A DNA stretch of 64,000 nucleotides from Bog-756 sp963837805 (GCA_963837805.1 CAWIOU010000044.1:238941-302940), one strand, 5' to 3'; counted from the first letter of the stretch, positions 17,548 through 27,750 are shown. Numbers and translations: made by a program. Notes: a model not told the origin generated them from the sequence alone.

Positions 17548-18744
17548 ATGCCCACGCGGACGCTGGACTTCCCAGTCTTCGACGCCGACAACCACATGTA
17601 CGAGACCCCGGACGCCTTCACCAAGTTCCTGCCTCCGGAGTACGAGGGCCTCATCCAGTACGTGCAGGTCAACGGGCGCACGAAGATCGCCGTCAAGGGC
17701 AAGATCAGCGAGTACATCCCCAACCCCACCTTCGAGGTGGTGGCCGCGCCCGGCGCCCAGGAGGAGTACTTCAAGACCGGGAACCCCGAGGGCAAGTCAC
17801 GGCGGGAGATCATGGGCAAGCCGATCCGGGCGCTCCCCGCCTTCAGCGAGCCCGAACCGCGCCTCAGGCTGATGGACGAGCTCGGCCTCGACCGCGCCCT
17901 CATGTGGCCGACGCTGGCCAGCCTGCTCGAGGAGCGCCTGCGGGGCGATCCCCCCGCCACCCACGCGGTGGTCCACGCCCTCAACGAGTGGATGCTCGAC
18001 CATTGGACGTTCAACTACGAGAACCGGATCTTCCCCACCCCGGTGATCCACCTGGGCGTGGTGGACAAGGCCATCGAGGAGCTCGAGTGGGTGCTCGAGC
18101 GGGGGGCCAGGATCATCCTCGTCCGCCCTGCTCCTGTCGTCGGGTACATGGGGCCCCGTTCGCCGGCCCTGCCCGAGTTCGACCCGTTCTGGAAGCTGGT
18201 GGCCGAGGCCGGCATCCCGGTGGGCATGCACGCCTCGGACAGCGGGTACCAGCGCTACCTCAACGAATGGGAGGGCGTGGTCGACGAGATGACTCCCTTC
18301 AAGGGCGGCTCGGGATTCGTAGCCATCATCGGGCACGGGGGTCGGGCCATCACCGACACCGTGGCGTCGCTCATCGGGCACGGACTGTGCTCCCGGTTCC
18401 CCGAGCTCCGGTTCGCTCCGGTGGAGAACGGCAGCAACTGGGTCCGGCCGCTCCTGCGTGACATGGAGCACGCCTACGAGTCGGCCCCGCACGTGTTCGA
18501 CGAGAACCCGATCGAGGTGTTCAAGCGGAACATCTACGTCCATCCCTTCCACGAGGAGGACCCGATGGGCCTGATCGACATCCTCGGGGTCGACCGGGTG
18601 CTGTTCGGATCCGACTACCCCCACCCCGAAGGGATGGCCGACCCGATCAGCTTCGTCGACGAGCTCAAGGGCCTCCCCGATGCCGACGTGGCCAAGATCA
18701 TGGGCGGCAACCTGACCGAGCTGATGAAGCTCGAGGTCGCCTAG
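17548..18744 (+). CDS. Amidohydrolase-2 family hydrolase/decarboxylase
   Basis: 398 residues. The metal motif is modified, FDADNHMYE instead of HxH, as in a large actinobacterial amidohydrolase_2 subgroup. Further landmarks are IPVGMHASD, IGHGGRAITD, and LFGSDYPHPEGMADP with the conserved Asp. ATG at 17548 follows AAAGGAGA at ideal spacing. The substrate is unknown; relatives are found in aromatic and steroid catabolic clusters. Its TAG stop is one base out of phase with the TAG of the convergent acyl-CoA dehydrogenase: the two stops share the palindrome CTAG at 18741-18744. Confidence 0.82.
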   Translation: MPTRTLDFPVFDADNHMYETPDAFTKFLPPEYEGLIQYVQVNGRTKIAVKGKISEYIPNPTFEVVAAPGAQEEYFKTGNPEGKSRREIMGKPIRALPAFSEPEPRLRLMDELGLDRALMWPTLASLLEERLRGDPPATHAVVHALNEWMLDHWTFNYENRIFPTPVIHLGVVDKAIEELEWVLERGARIILVRPAPVVGYMGPRSPALPEFDPFWKLVAEAGIPVGMHASDSGYQRYLNEWEGVVDEMTPFKGGSGFVAIIGHGGRAITDTVASLIGHGLCSRFPELRFAPVENGSNWVRPLLRDMEHAYESAPHVFDENPIEVFKRNIYVHPFHEEDPMGLIDILGVDRVLFGSDYPHPEGMADPISFVDELKGLPDADVAKIMGGNLTELMKLEVA

Positions 18745-20006
18745 GTTCGCTTCGGGGCCGACCGGTTGTGGCGGACCTCGTCGAAGGGCCGCCCCCGGTC
18801 GGCGGCGTACTCGCGGGGCATGCCGAGCACGCGCTCACTGATGATGTTGCGCTGCATCTCGTTGCTCCCGCCGCCCAGGCTGTTCTCCTGCCTGATCAGA
18901 TAGAGCTTGCCCCACAGTCCGGCCGGGTCCCCGTCCACCCATGCCCCGGCCCCGGCCCCGGCCACCTCCAGCCCGATGTCGAAGCGACGCTCGCCGTTGG
19001 TGGCGGCGATGAGCCGAGGCAGGGCGCCGGCCGGGGCCGGTAACGCCCCGGTGCGGATACCCAGCGTCACCCGCTCGGTGAGCTGCTGTTGCACCCGTTC
19101 GTTGACCCGGGCCTCGGCCACCAGTTGCCGGACCAGCGGGTCGTCGGCCTGGCCGGTGGCGCGGGCCAGCTCGGCCAGGTCGGTCCGCTGGCCGCCGCGC
19201 TCGCCGCCGCCGACGGCGACACCGCTCACGTAGGGCGATCCCCCTCCCACCGCATCCCGCTCGTGGTAGAGGAGGCGCGACGCCACCGTCCATCCGTCGT
19301 TCACCTGGCCGATCACGTTCTCGGCCGGGATGGCCACGTCGTCGAAGAACTCCTGACAGAACTCGGCCATCCCACTGACCATGCTGATCCGCTGGACCTC
19401 GATGCCGGGCTGGTGGATCTTGAGGATGAACATGGTCAGGCCCTGATGCTTGGGCACGTGGGGGTCGGTGCGGGCCAGGCACATGGCGTAGTCGGAGCGG
19501 AACGCCCCCGAGCTCCAGATCTTCGAACCGCTGAGGACGAACACGTCGCCGTCCCTGGTGGCCTGGGTCACCAGTCCGGCCAGGTCCGACCCCCCGCTCG
19601 GTTCCGAGAGGAACTGGACCCACAGCTCGTCGCCCCGCAGGATGGCCGGCAGATGGCGCTTCTTCTGCTCCTCGGTCCCGAAGTCGAGGAGGGTCGGGGC
19701 CAGGATGGACAGGGTCGGGACGTTGAACAGGGTCGGCATCCGGTAGGGCAGTGATTCCTGGGTGAAGGCCCGCTGGTACTCGGGGGGCAACCCCAGCCCG
19801 CCGTATTCGGCGGGGAAGCAGATGCCGGCGAACCCGTTGTCGAAGAGCAGGCGCTGCAGCCGGCGGGCCTCCTCCCCCATCTCGTCGTCCTGGAGCATCT
19901 GCCGGTTGTCGGCGCCTTCGGGCAGGCGGGGCATGGCGCCGGCCAGCCACTCCCGGGCCCGCAGGCGAAAGGCGTCGATGCCCTCTCCGGTTGTCGTTTC
20001 GTCCAC
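18741..20006 (-). CDS. Acyl-CoA dehydrogenase (putative large partner of a heteromeric pair)
   Basis: 421 residues. FPAEYGGLGLP, WVQFLSEPSGGSDLAG and LSGSKIWSSGAF are the FAD/substrate loops; NSLGGGSNEMQRNIISERVLGMP (in part) is the terminal signature. There is an insertion around residues 265-285 (VGGGERGGQRTDLAEL). The next gene upstream is a second, shorter acyl-CoA dehydrogenase only ten bases away. In actinobacterial steroid side-chain degradation, adjacent FadE genes encode alpha2-beta2 enzymes in which each chain supplies part of the FAD site. The pairing here suggests the same arrangement. Confidence 0.85.
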   Translation of the reverse strand: MDETTTGEGIDAFRLRAREWLAGAMPRLPEGADNRQMLQDDEMGEEARRLQRLLFDNGFAGICFPAEYGGLGLPPEYQRAFTQESLPYRMPTLFNVPTLSILAPTLLDFGTEEQKKRHLPAILRGDELWVQFLSEPSGGSDLAGLVTQATRDGDVFVLSGSKIWSSGAFRSDYAMCLARTDPHVPKHQGLTMFILKIHQPGIEVQRISMVSGMAEFCQEFFDDVAIPAENVIGQVNDGWTVASRLLYHERDAVGGGSPYVSGVAVGGGERGGQRTDLAELARATGQADDPLVRQLVAEARVNERVQQQLTERVTLGIRTGALPAPAGALPRLIAATNGERRFDIGLEVAGAGAGAWVDGDPAGLWGKLYLIRQENSLGGGSNEMQRNIISERVLGMPREYAADRGRPFDEVRHNRSAPKRT

Positions 20007-20015
20007 CGTTCCTCC

Positions 20016-21144
20016 TCAGATCCCGACCGCCGCCGCCACACGCTCCCGGTGGTCGCGCGGGGTGCCGAACCGGGCCTGGTCCTGGACCACCCGCCGGAGG
20101 TAGAGATGGAGATCGTGGTCCCAGGTGACCCCGATGCCCCCGTGGAGCTGCACGCACTCGGACAGGATGAACGGGGCATGGTCGCCGATGTAGGACTTGG
20201 CCACGCTGACCAGCTCGGCAGCGTTGTCGGATCCCGAGTCCACCGCCCGGGCCGCGGCATCGGCACTGGCGTATGACGCCTCCAGCCACAGCTTCATGTC
20301 GGCGAACCGGTGCTTGAGGGCCTGGTACGACGCCAACGGCCGGCCGAACGAGAACCGGTCCTGGGCGTACTCGAGGGTGAACTCGAGGACCCGGGCCACG
20401 GCACCGGCCATCTCGGCGCACTGGAGGACGACCGCGTCCTCGAGCTGGCGCTCGATGTCGGCGTCCACCGATCCGGGTTCACCGAGCACGGCGTCGGCGG
20501 TCAGCTCCACCTGGTCGAACCGCAGACAGGCGAACCGCCGGACCAGGTCGACGCTGTCGGCCGGCGTCGTCGACACCCCGGCGGCGCCGGAAGGGACCAC
20601 GAACTGGGCCAGCCCACGATCGGACCGGGCGGTCACCAGCAGCAGATCCGCCTCGCCGGCGGCCTCCACCGGCTGGGTGGTGCCGTCGAGGACGAAGCCG
20701 TCGCCCCGGGACACGGCGCCGAGCCGGTCGGGCGGAGGGGCCGACGCCCATGGACATCCCGTCCGGGCACCAGGTGGCCACGGTCTCCCCGCTGAGCAGG
20801 CCGGCCAGATGCTTGTGTTGGGCCGGCGACCCCGCCCGGGACAGGGCGCCGGCCACCACGTTGGTGGGGATCAGCGGTCCCGGTGTGACGAGCCGCCCCA
20901 TCTCCTCGGCCACCAGCACCAGATCGGCGAGGGGCCGGCCGGAGACGGAACCGCCCCCGTGGTCCTCGGACACCAGCATCGACGTCCAGCCGAGCTCGGC
21001 CCCGCGTCGCCACCAGTCGCGGTCGAAGCCCCCGGGCTCGTCCTTGGCGATGCGGCGGACGGCGTCCAGCGGACAGGTGTCCTCGAGGAACTTGGTCGTG
21101 GTCTCGCGGAACAGCTGCTGGTCGTCGGTCAGGCCGAATTGCAC
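20016..21144 (-). CDS. Acyl-CoA dehydrogenase (second partner), frameshifted
   Basis: About 376 residues. VQFGLTDDQQLFRETT is the N-terminal helix, SEDHGGGSVSG the substrate loop, DRFSFGRPLASYQALKHRFADM and CVQLHGGIGVTWDHDLHLYLRR the C-terminal helices. The Arg/Gln FAD contacts of this branch are visible but the catalytic Glu is not clear. One extra C near 20738 separates the two halves (expected PSADRLGAVSRGDGF). GTG at 21144 is preferred because it begins the domain and follows GAGG; an ATG at 21207 overlapping the P450 stop as ATGA would add 21 residues and couple translation. Lies in series P450, this gene, then the partner dehydrogenase. Confidence 0.78.
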
Positions 21145-21203
21145 GGTCAGCGCCTCGAGCCGTCGTCGACACCCGACACCAGCCGCCACCGTCGACGGGC
21201 CGC

Positions 21204-22377
21204 TCATGGCCGCTCGCCGAGGATCAACGGGAGGGAGTCGATCTGGCGGAGCCCCATCATGTAGTTGAGCTCGGCACCCGGCACGATCGAGTACTCGGGT
21301 ATCCGGCGATGCCATTCGCGCAAGGCGATGCGCAGCTCGAGCCGGGCCAGGTGGGACCCCAGGCAGCGGTGGACGCCGCCGCCGAAGGCCAGATGCCGGT
21401 TCTCGCTCCGGGTCAGGTCCACCTGGTCGGAACCGGGCACCGCCTCCTCGTCGGTGTTGGCCGATCCGATGACGATCCCGACGTTGTCGCCGGCGCGGAT
21501 CGGGCACCCACCCAGCTCCACGTCCTTGGTGGCCACCCGGGCCACCGTGGTCACCGGCGTCTCCCACCGCAGCAGCTCCTCGACCGCCGACGGGATGATG
21601 TCCGGATCGTCCACCAGCTGGCGACGCTCGGCCGGATTCTGGGCCAGGCGGGCGACGAAGCACTCCAGCGAATCGGTGACCGTGTCCAGGCCGGCCAGGA
21701 TGAACAGGAAGCAGATGCCGAGGATCTCGTCGTCGGTCAACCGCTGGGAGTCGACCTCGGCCCCGATGAAGAGGCTCAGGATGTCGTCACGAGGGTTCGC
21801 CTTGCGGTCCTTCACCGCCTCGGCGAAGTAGTCCTCGATCCGCCCGGCGGCGACTTTCTGGCTGGCCTGGATCTCGTCGAGATCGTTGCCCACCGGCCGC
21901 AGGATGCCGTCCTTCATCTCCAGGAACGAGTCGAGATCCGAGAGGGGCAGACCGACCAGGGCCAGGAACACCGAGGAAGGCAGCGGGCACCGCGAAGTCG
22001 GCGGCGAACTCGCACTGGCCTTTGTCGATGAAACCGTCGATGAGCTCGTTGACCAACCGGGTGATCTCCGGTTCGAGCAGGTTCATCCGGCGGGGGGCGA
22101 AGATCGGATCGAGGAGCCGGCGGTACTTGCGATGGTCGGGCGGATCCACCTGCAGCGGGATGAGCGGCACCGACTGGCCCAGGTCGACCGCTTCCATCCC
22201 CGACGAGAATTCCTCGGGGTGGGTGAGGGCGTACTCGACCGCGCCCCGGCGCACGACCTGGGGGCCGAACGGACCCGCCACCACGGCGCCGGCCGCCCGT
22301 GCCTGACGGTAGAACGGTTGGGGATTGGCGGCGATGCCCTCGTCCATGAAGCCATCGGCAAGATTTTCGGTGTCCAT
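21204..22377 (-). CDS. Cytochrome P450, frameshifted
   Basis: About 391 residues, normal for a bacterial class I P450. I-helix: FILAGLDTVTDSL; K-helix ExxR: EELLRWE; haem loop: FGGGVHRCLGSHLAR with the proximal Cys. N-terminal part includes PLIPLQVDPPDHRKYRRLLDP in pieces. One extra base near 21978 disrupts VPLPSSVFLALVGLPLSDL. ATG at 22377 follows GGGAGGGG. Needs a ferredoxin and reductase, neither of which is in the window. Neighbours are a dehydrogenase pair and a crotonase, so a hydroxylation that opens an alkyl or ring substrate for beta-oxidation is plausible. Confidence 0.85.
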
Positions 22378-22480
22378 CGACGCCCCTCCCACTCGGGCTC
22401 ACCTGCTCCGGTCCAGCCCGGAACGTCGTGAGAATCGGCTTTTCAGCAGAAGGTTAACGCGTGGCCCGGGGCGGCGCGCC

Positions 22481-22497
22481 CGACCGGGCCGGTCGGT
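22481..22497 (-). terminator. Candidate terminator hairpin after the crotonase gene
   Basis: Perfect inverted repeat CCGACCG-GGC-CGGTCGG, ten bases past the stop of the minus-strand crotonase (22507) and about 100 bases before the P450 start. No U-tract. Could stop or pause transcription between the two genes. Confidence 0.3.
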
Positions 22498-22506
22498 GTG
22501 GTCCGT

Positions 22507-23310
22507 TCATCGGGCACGGCCACGGAAGTCGGGGGCTCGCTTCTCGGAGAAGGCGGCCATGCCCTCGGCCATCTCCGCCGACACCGCCGCCATGGCCTGG
22601 GCCTGCGCCTCGCGGTCGAGGGAGGCGGGGAGATCGGTCTCGAAGGTGGCGTTGAGGAGCTGCTTGGACAGCCCCATCGAACGGACCGGGCCGGCCGCCA
22701 ACCGGGCCGCCAGCGCGAGGCCTCGTGGTCGAGGTCCTCGGCCGAGGGAGAGGCAGCGGTAGGCCAGCCCGAGGGTGACTGCCTCCTCGCCCCTGGCCCC
22801 CTCGCCCAGCATGACCATGGCCTTGGCCCGACCCAGCCCGACCAGGCGGGGCAGCAGGTAGGCGCCGCCGGCGTCGACCACCAGGCCCCAGCGGGCGAAG
22901 GACCACACGAAGCGGGTCTGCTCGTGGACCATGACGAAGTCACAGGCCAGGGCCAGGTGGGCCCCCGGCCCCACCGCCGTCCCGTTGACGGCGGCGACGG
23001 TGGGCTTGTCCAGCTCCCAGAGCTCGCGGATGAAGGCCTGCACGCCGTTGCGCAACGCCTCGCTGGTGTCGCGGGGGTTGAACCCGGCCCCTCCGGAGCC
23101 GGCCACCGTCGAGTGGCGCAGATCCATGCCGGCGCAGAAGGCGTCACCGACCCCGGTGATCAACAGGGCCCGGACCTCCCGGTCGGCCCGGGCCTGGCGG
23201 ACCCGGGCCACGATCTCGTCGCGCATCTCCGGGGTCAGGGCATTCTTGGCCTCGGGACGGTCGAGGACCAGACGGGCGACACTGTCTTCTCCCACGTCGT
23301 AGCGGATCAT
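22507..23310 (-). CDS. Enoyl-CoA hydratase/isomerase family protein
   Basis: 267 residues. LVLDRPEAKNALTPEM, FCAGMDLRHS and NGTAVGPGAHLALACDF are typical crotonase motifs; AFSEKRAPDFRGR is the standard C-terminus. Between about 22725 and 22752 the frame is displaced and then restored: the encoded SLGRGPRPRG replaces an expected PSAEDLDHEA, one extra base followed by one missing base. This compensating pair leaves the protein open but wrong for about ten residues. ATG at 23310. It hydrates or isomerises an enoyl-CoA and probably serves the same pathway as the P450 and dehydrogenase pair. Confidence 0.85.
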   Translation of the reverse strand: MIRYDVGEDSVARLVLDRPEAKNALTPEMRDEIVARVRQARADREVRALLITGVGDAFCAGMDLRHSTVAGSGGAGFNPRDTSEALRNGVQAFIRELWELDKPTVAAVNGTAVGPGAHLALACDFVMVHEQTRFVWSFARWGLVVDAGGAYLLPRLVGLGRAKAMVMLGEGARGEEAVTLGLAYRCLSLGRGPRPRGLALAARLAAGPVRSMGLSKQLLNATFETDLPASLDREAQAQAMAAVSAEMAEGMAAFSEKRAPDFRGRAR

Positions 23311-23366
23311 CGGCCCAACGTAGCCAACCGCATCCCGGTTCGCCCCGGCCCGCGCCGGCCCTCAGC

Positions 23367-24426
23367 TCATCGGGCCACCGGCTCGGCCCGCTCCACCGCC
23401 GGCAGCCCGTGGTAGGGCATGCCCCGCTGCTTCCACTCCTCGTACCGGGCCAGGAAGTCGTCACCGAACGGGTCCTCGCCCACCAGCGGCATGCCCGCCC
23501 GCCAGATGGTGAGATCGTCCGGGGCCAACGCCGATGCGATGGACACGTGACGCCGGGTGACGGCCTCCTCGCCCCGGCGGTGGGCCTCGGCGGCCACCCG
23601 GAAGTGCAGCCGGGCCAACACCTCGTCGGCGGACAGGTCGCCCACCGCCTGTCGGGCCTCGTCCCGGTGGAGGGGCACGATCCCTTCCCGCACCCACCGG
23701 CGCACCTCGTCCAGGTGCGGACCGGACTCGACCCCGGTGAAGTCGGTGAACAGATCGGTGCCGAAGGCACTTCCGTTGGGACGGGCGATGCGGTTCTGCT
23801 CGTCGATCCAGACCACGGTGGGCACGTTGGAGACGGCGTAGAGCTCGGTGAGGAGGTGATGGGGATCGTAGAGGACGGGCATGGTGATGCCGTCGGTGAA
23901 GGGCCGCACGTCGGCGGCGGCCTGGTCGATGGCCACGGCGATGACCGTGAAGCCCTCGGGGCTCAGCTCGTCGTGGAGCGACTGCCAGCCCGGCAGGTCG
24001 TAGCGGCACCCGCACCAGCTCGAGAAGGCGACCAGGAGCTTCTTCTTGCCGAGCCACTCGTCGAGCGTATGGAGATTCTCTTCCAGGTCGGGAAGGGCGA
24101 AACCGGGGGCGTGGAGGTCGACCAGGGCCTGGCGCCGCAGCTCGGAGGGGAGTGAGACGGCCACCAGTCGGGCGTCCACGTCGACGACGGCGGCCAGGCC
24201 GAGGGCCCGGGCCACGGCGACGATGTCGAGCTGCCCGTCCACCAACAGCGCCGTCCACGTCGGGCACCGGGACGCAGGTGGTGCCCCGGCACAGTCCGGA
24301 GGCCTTGAGCTCCCAACCGAGGGCCTCGGGCAGCATCCCGCGTTCGATCAGGAACGTGTCCCGGACCCGGTCCGGGCGGGCATCGACGTGCCGCACCTGG
24401 TCATCGATGATGGTGATCTCGGTCAT
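23367..24426 (-). CDS. Thioredoxin-fold (TlpA/redoxin-like) protein, frameshifted
   Basis: About 353 residues. The central domain (FALPDLEENLHTLDEWLGKKKLLVAFSSWCGCRYDLP, read in pieces) is a TlpA/AhpC-type thioredoxin fold; VPTVVWIDEQNRI is the cis-Pro strand. The active site is W-C-G-C-R: a C-x-C spacing rather than C-x-x-C. No signal peptide is seen, so it is probably cytoplasmic. The N-terminal 60 residues (TEITIIDDQVRHV) and C-terminal 120 residues (FRVAAEAHRRGEE, FDDFLARYEEWKQRG-like) are not recognised. One extra base near 24258 shifts the frame. ATG at 24426 follows GAGGAGGCC and overlaps the MurD end. Confidence 0.7.
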
Positions 24427-25848
24427 GCCGGCCTCCTCGTCGGACCTCCACCGTTGTCCCCGCCACCGGTGGTGTCAAGTGGCGGTCACGGCCCATGCCG
24501 CCCACCCCGGTCGCCTGCACGAATCGACGACTCCGGGCGGCGAAGTCCCCTTCGCCGTCGGGGGTGGGCGCCGCCGGTGAGAAGAGGACGACCCCGCCGG
24601 CCGGGGTCACCGCCACGGCCAGACGGACCGCGTCCTCGAGGTCCCGGGCCAGCTCGACGGTCAGTGCCTCGTCCCGGCCCGCCCGACCTCGCGGCCAGGG
24701 AGTCGGCCAACCGCCCGGTGTCGGGCGGCAGCAGGACGACCCGGGAGACCGGTCGTCGGACGGCCAACGCCTCCACCAGTCCAGCGGTGTCCACACCCCG
24801 GTCGGCACCCCCGAGGATGACGGTGAGCTCGCGACCGGGGAAGGCGTCGAGGGAGGACACCGTGGCCAACGGATTGGAGGCCAGGGCATCGTCGACGAAG
24901 GTCAACCCCCCGCGTTCCCCGACGGTCCGACACCGCGACGGCAGCCCTTCGAATCCTTCCGCCGCGGCCCGGATGGCCGGCATCGACGGGTTCCGGCCGA
25001 GGAGCAGCAGCGCTCCGGCGATGGCGCCGCACAGGTTCCAGACATTGTGCTGGCCCGGTACCTGCAGGGCGGGGAGAGGCCCCCACGGCTCGCCGTCCAC
25101 CACCAGGGCGCCCGACGGGGTGGCCTGCACCCGGCCGGCCGGTCCGAACAGGATGCGGTCGGGGTGCGCCTCGGTTCGGCGCCGCGCCTCATCGCTCGCC
25201 GCGCTGACGGCCAGGGCGCCGGGCGGACCGGCCTCGATCAGATGGAGCTTGTCCCGGTAGTAGGACTCCACGCCCCCGTGCCAGTCGAGGTGGTCGGGAG
25301 CGAGGCTGGTCAGCACGCACACACCCGGGGTGACGGTGGCGTCGACCGCCTGGTAGGAGGAGATCTCGACGACGTAGGCGTCCGCCGGCGGCCGGTCGTA
25401 CATCTCGGTGACCGGCACGCCGATGTTCCCGATGAGGGCCACCTCGAGCCCCTCGTGGCCCAGGATGGCCGAGGTCAGGGCGGCCGTCGTGCTCTTGCCC
25501 TTGGTGCCGGTGACCGCCACCACCCGGGCGTCGGCGAAATCCTCGAGCCACAGGGCCATGGCCGTGGTGACCGACACCCCCTCCCGCTCGGCGGCGGCCA
25601 GCTCGGGGCGGTAGCGGCTCACGCCGGGGGCGCGGACCACCACGTCGACGTCCCTCCACACCACTTGGTCGGGACGGATCACCGGTTGAGCGGCGACCGA
25701 GCCGATCCGGACGGTGGGCCTGCTCGGCGCGGTCGTCGACCAGGAGGGGGACGACACCGCGTTCGGCCAGCAACCGGGCCATGGCCAGCCCTTCACTCCC
25801 CATCCCCCACAGCGCCACCCTCGAGGCACACAGCTCGGCCAGGTTCAC
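24401..25848 (-). CDS. murD: UDP-N-acetylmuramoyl-L-alanine:glutamate ligase (MurD family), frameshifted
   Basis: About 480 residues. N-terminal Rossmann domain: VALWGMGSEGLAMARLL. Central ATPase: VAVTGTKGKSTT (P-loop), NIGVPV, VEISSYQ, TSLAPDHLDWHGG. C-terminal domain: NVWNLCGAIAGALLLLG, RCRTVGERGGLTFVDDALASNP and LGGADRGVD. Frame changes at about 25722 and 24684. The GTG start at 25848 overlaps the stop of MurL (GTGA). In the MurD2/MurL route known from Xanthomonas, the ligase adds L-Glu, which MurL then epimerises to D-Glu. Coupling to MurL suggests this is a MurD2, but sequence alone does not prove L-Glu specificity. Cytoplasmic peptidoglycan precursor synthesis. Confidence 0.8.
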
Positions 25849-27224
25849 GGCACGTCCCGCAGCACCCGTTCCACGGCGGCGGCGATGCCGGGCTCGGGGA
25901 AGGCCAGCCCGGGCTGGGGGCTCAGAAGGGTCGCTGACGTCGGCGTCCGACACCACGGTCCGCGCCGCTCGGCCAGGGCGCTCACCACGGCCTTGTCCTC
26001 CCACCGGGGCAACTCGGAGAGGATGCCGGAGGGCAACGGCCGACTCGAGCCGTTCGCCCACGCATTCGAAGGGCTTGCCGTCGCGGCTCATCAGGGCCGC
26101 GAACCCGGGCACCTGATCGGGGTCGGCGAACATGTCGCGGCCGATGATGGCGGTCAGGGCGTCCGGGTTCGACGAACGGGGCCAGCATCAGGCCGACGAA
26201 CCGGCACTTGGGGCACTGACCGCACCAGCCGTCCCCGGCACCGTCCCTCTGCCGGTACACCGTGTTGCAGCTGCAGAACGTGGCGTGATAGCGGTCATCC
26301 GGGCAAAGGCCCGGCCGATGGCCAACTCGGAGTAAGGGCGCAGGGCCGACCCGTAGACGAGCCCGGGGTCGATGCGGCTCGGAGATCAGGTCGCGGGTCG
26401 GCCAGCTCGAACTCGAGGCTCTTGGAGTACTGGTGGTTGACCGGGACCCCGTCGACCACCACCGTCTCCTCGCTGGCCGATCGTTCGACGGCCATCACGA
26501 TGGTGTCGTATCCGTACACGAAGCTGCCGACCACCGCGATCAGCGAGATGATGGCGGTGATGGGCACATGCCCGTTGAGCGCCCCCGACCGGTTGAGCTC
26601 GCCGAGATGCGGGGAGAGCTGACGGCGCACCACGAGCAGTTCGAGGCCGGCCTGCTGGGCCAACTCGACGACCAAGGGATGGGGATTGACGGCGAACAGG
26701 CGGGGGTTCATCGGCTTGAGCGCCTCGATCAGGACCATCGAGTCCTTCCCGCCGCCGATGGGCACGACGATGCCTCCGGGCCGTTCGAAGCGGCCCGGCG
26801 CCGCCGCGTGGTCGTCGAGGAGTCCCGGCCGGACGACCACTGGTCGGGGTACGGGGAGGCCGTTGCCCACCGCGAACTCGCGCAGTCCCTGGTCGTAGAG
26901 GCGGTGGTGGAATGCCACCTCGGCGGGATCGAGTCGCTCGTCGTCGACGCTGACCACCGGCGGTGCCGCCGCCTTGTAGTAACTGGTCCCGGCGGCGATG
27001 TGCAGGTGCACCATGGCTCGCTCCATACCGGGCGATGGCGGCCGGGACCTCGTTGGCGGGCGGGGTCTCGAAGGTGATCGTCTCGACGAACCGGTGGTCG
27101 TCATGGGCCGAGAGCCGTCGAACGAGTACCGGAGCGAGAGCGTCCTTGAGTCCCGGTCGAATGACCGATCCGCCACCCGGAAGAGGCCGACGGACGCCGG
27201 ATCGAACCGTTTGGCGCCATTCAT
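25845..27224 (-). CDS. murL: UDP-MurNAc-L-Ala-L-Glu epimerase (MurL-like), heavily frameshifted
   Basis: About 460 residues when reassembled. Distinctive stretches: AGTSYYKAA, VVPIGGGKDSMVLIEAL (ATP-binding GGGKDS motif), FAVNPHP, NGHVPITAIISLIAVV, GYDTIVMAVERSASE, VNHQYSKSLEFEL, and a Cys cluster FCSCN...WCGQCPKCRFVG. These are the signatures of MurL, which epimerises the terminal Glu of UDP-MurNAc-L-Ala-L-Glu with ATP. At least six frame changes are needed, the clearest near 27105, 27012, 26385 and 26180. ATG at 27224; the stop at 25845 overlaps the MurD start. Family assignment is from memory of the family signature and fairly confident. Confidence 0.75.
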
Positions 27225-27271
27225 TTCGCCCACAGCGTAGTGGTCCACGACAATTCCACCGGCGACACCGG

Positions 27272-27750
27272 CTATGGGGTGCGGGACCTCCCGCCGGGGC
27301 GTCGGAGGTGTTCGACGACGGCCAGCGTCGAACCCGTCGAGTTGACCACCCACACCTCCCCCTTCTGGAGCTTGGGGACGGTGCGCCCCGATGGACCCGG
27401 ATCGATGACCAGCGCGTCGAGCATGGCGGTGGCCACGTCGCCGTGGGTGCAGAGCACGGCCGACTCACCGGCCATCCGGCGCATCAGCCGCACGGCGGCA
27501 TCCCCGTTGGCCTCGGCCAGTTCGTCGACCGACTCCACCGGGATACCGAGGGCCTCGGCCAGGGGTTGCACCGTCTCGCAGCACCGCACATAGGGACTGC
27601 TCAGGATCCTCTGCGGGCGGTACGGGGACAGGAGCGGCACGAGCTCCTGGGCCGGGCGCGGCCCCGCGGGGACAGCGGACGGAGGTGGTCGTCACCTTTG
27701 TACGCACTCCGTCTTCCCGCGTTCGTGTGGCGAACTACCAGCAGGGCCAT
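27272..27750 (-). CDS. SixA-like histidine phosphatase, frameshifted
   Basis: About 159 residues. The N-terminus reads MALLVVRHTNAGRRS, the RHG-type phosphohistidine motif with RHT, then DDHLRPLSPRGR. The second half is RILSSPYVRCCETVQPLAEALG and LCTHGDVATAML with the second catalytic His. These features fit the SixA branch of the histidine phosphatase superfamily, which dephosphorylates phosphohistidine or small phosphoesters. One base is missing near 27650, which splits the gene. The start ATG at 27750 lies outside the longest uninterrupted frame. About 47 bases upstream of murL. Confidence 0.7.
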
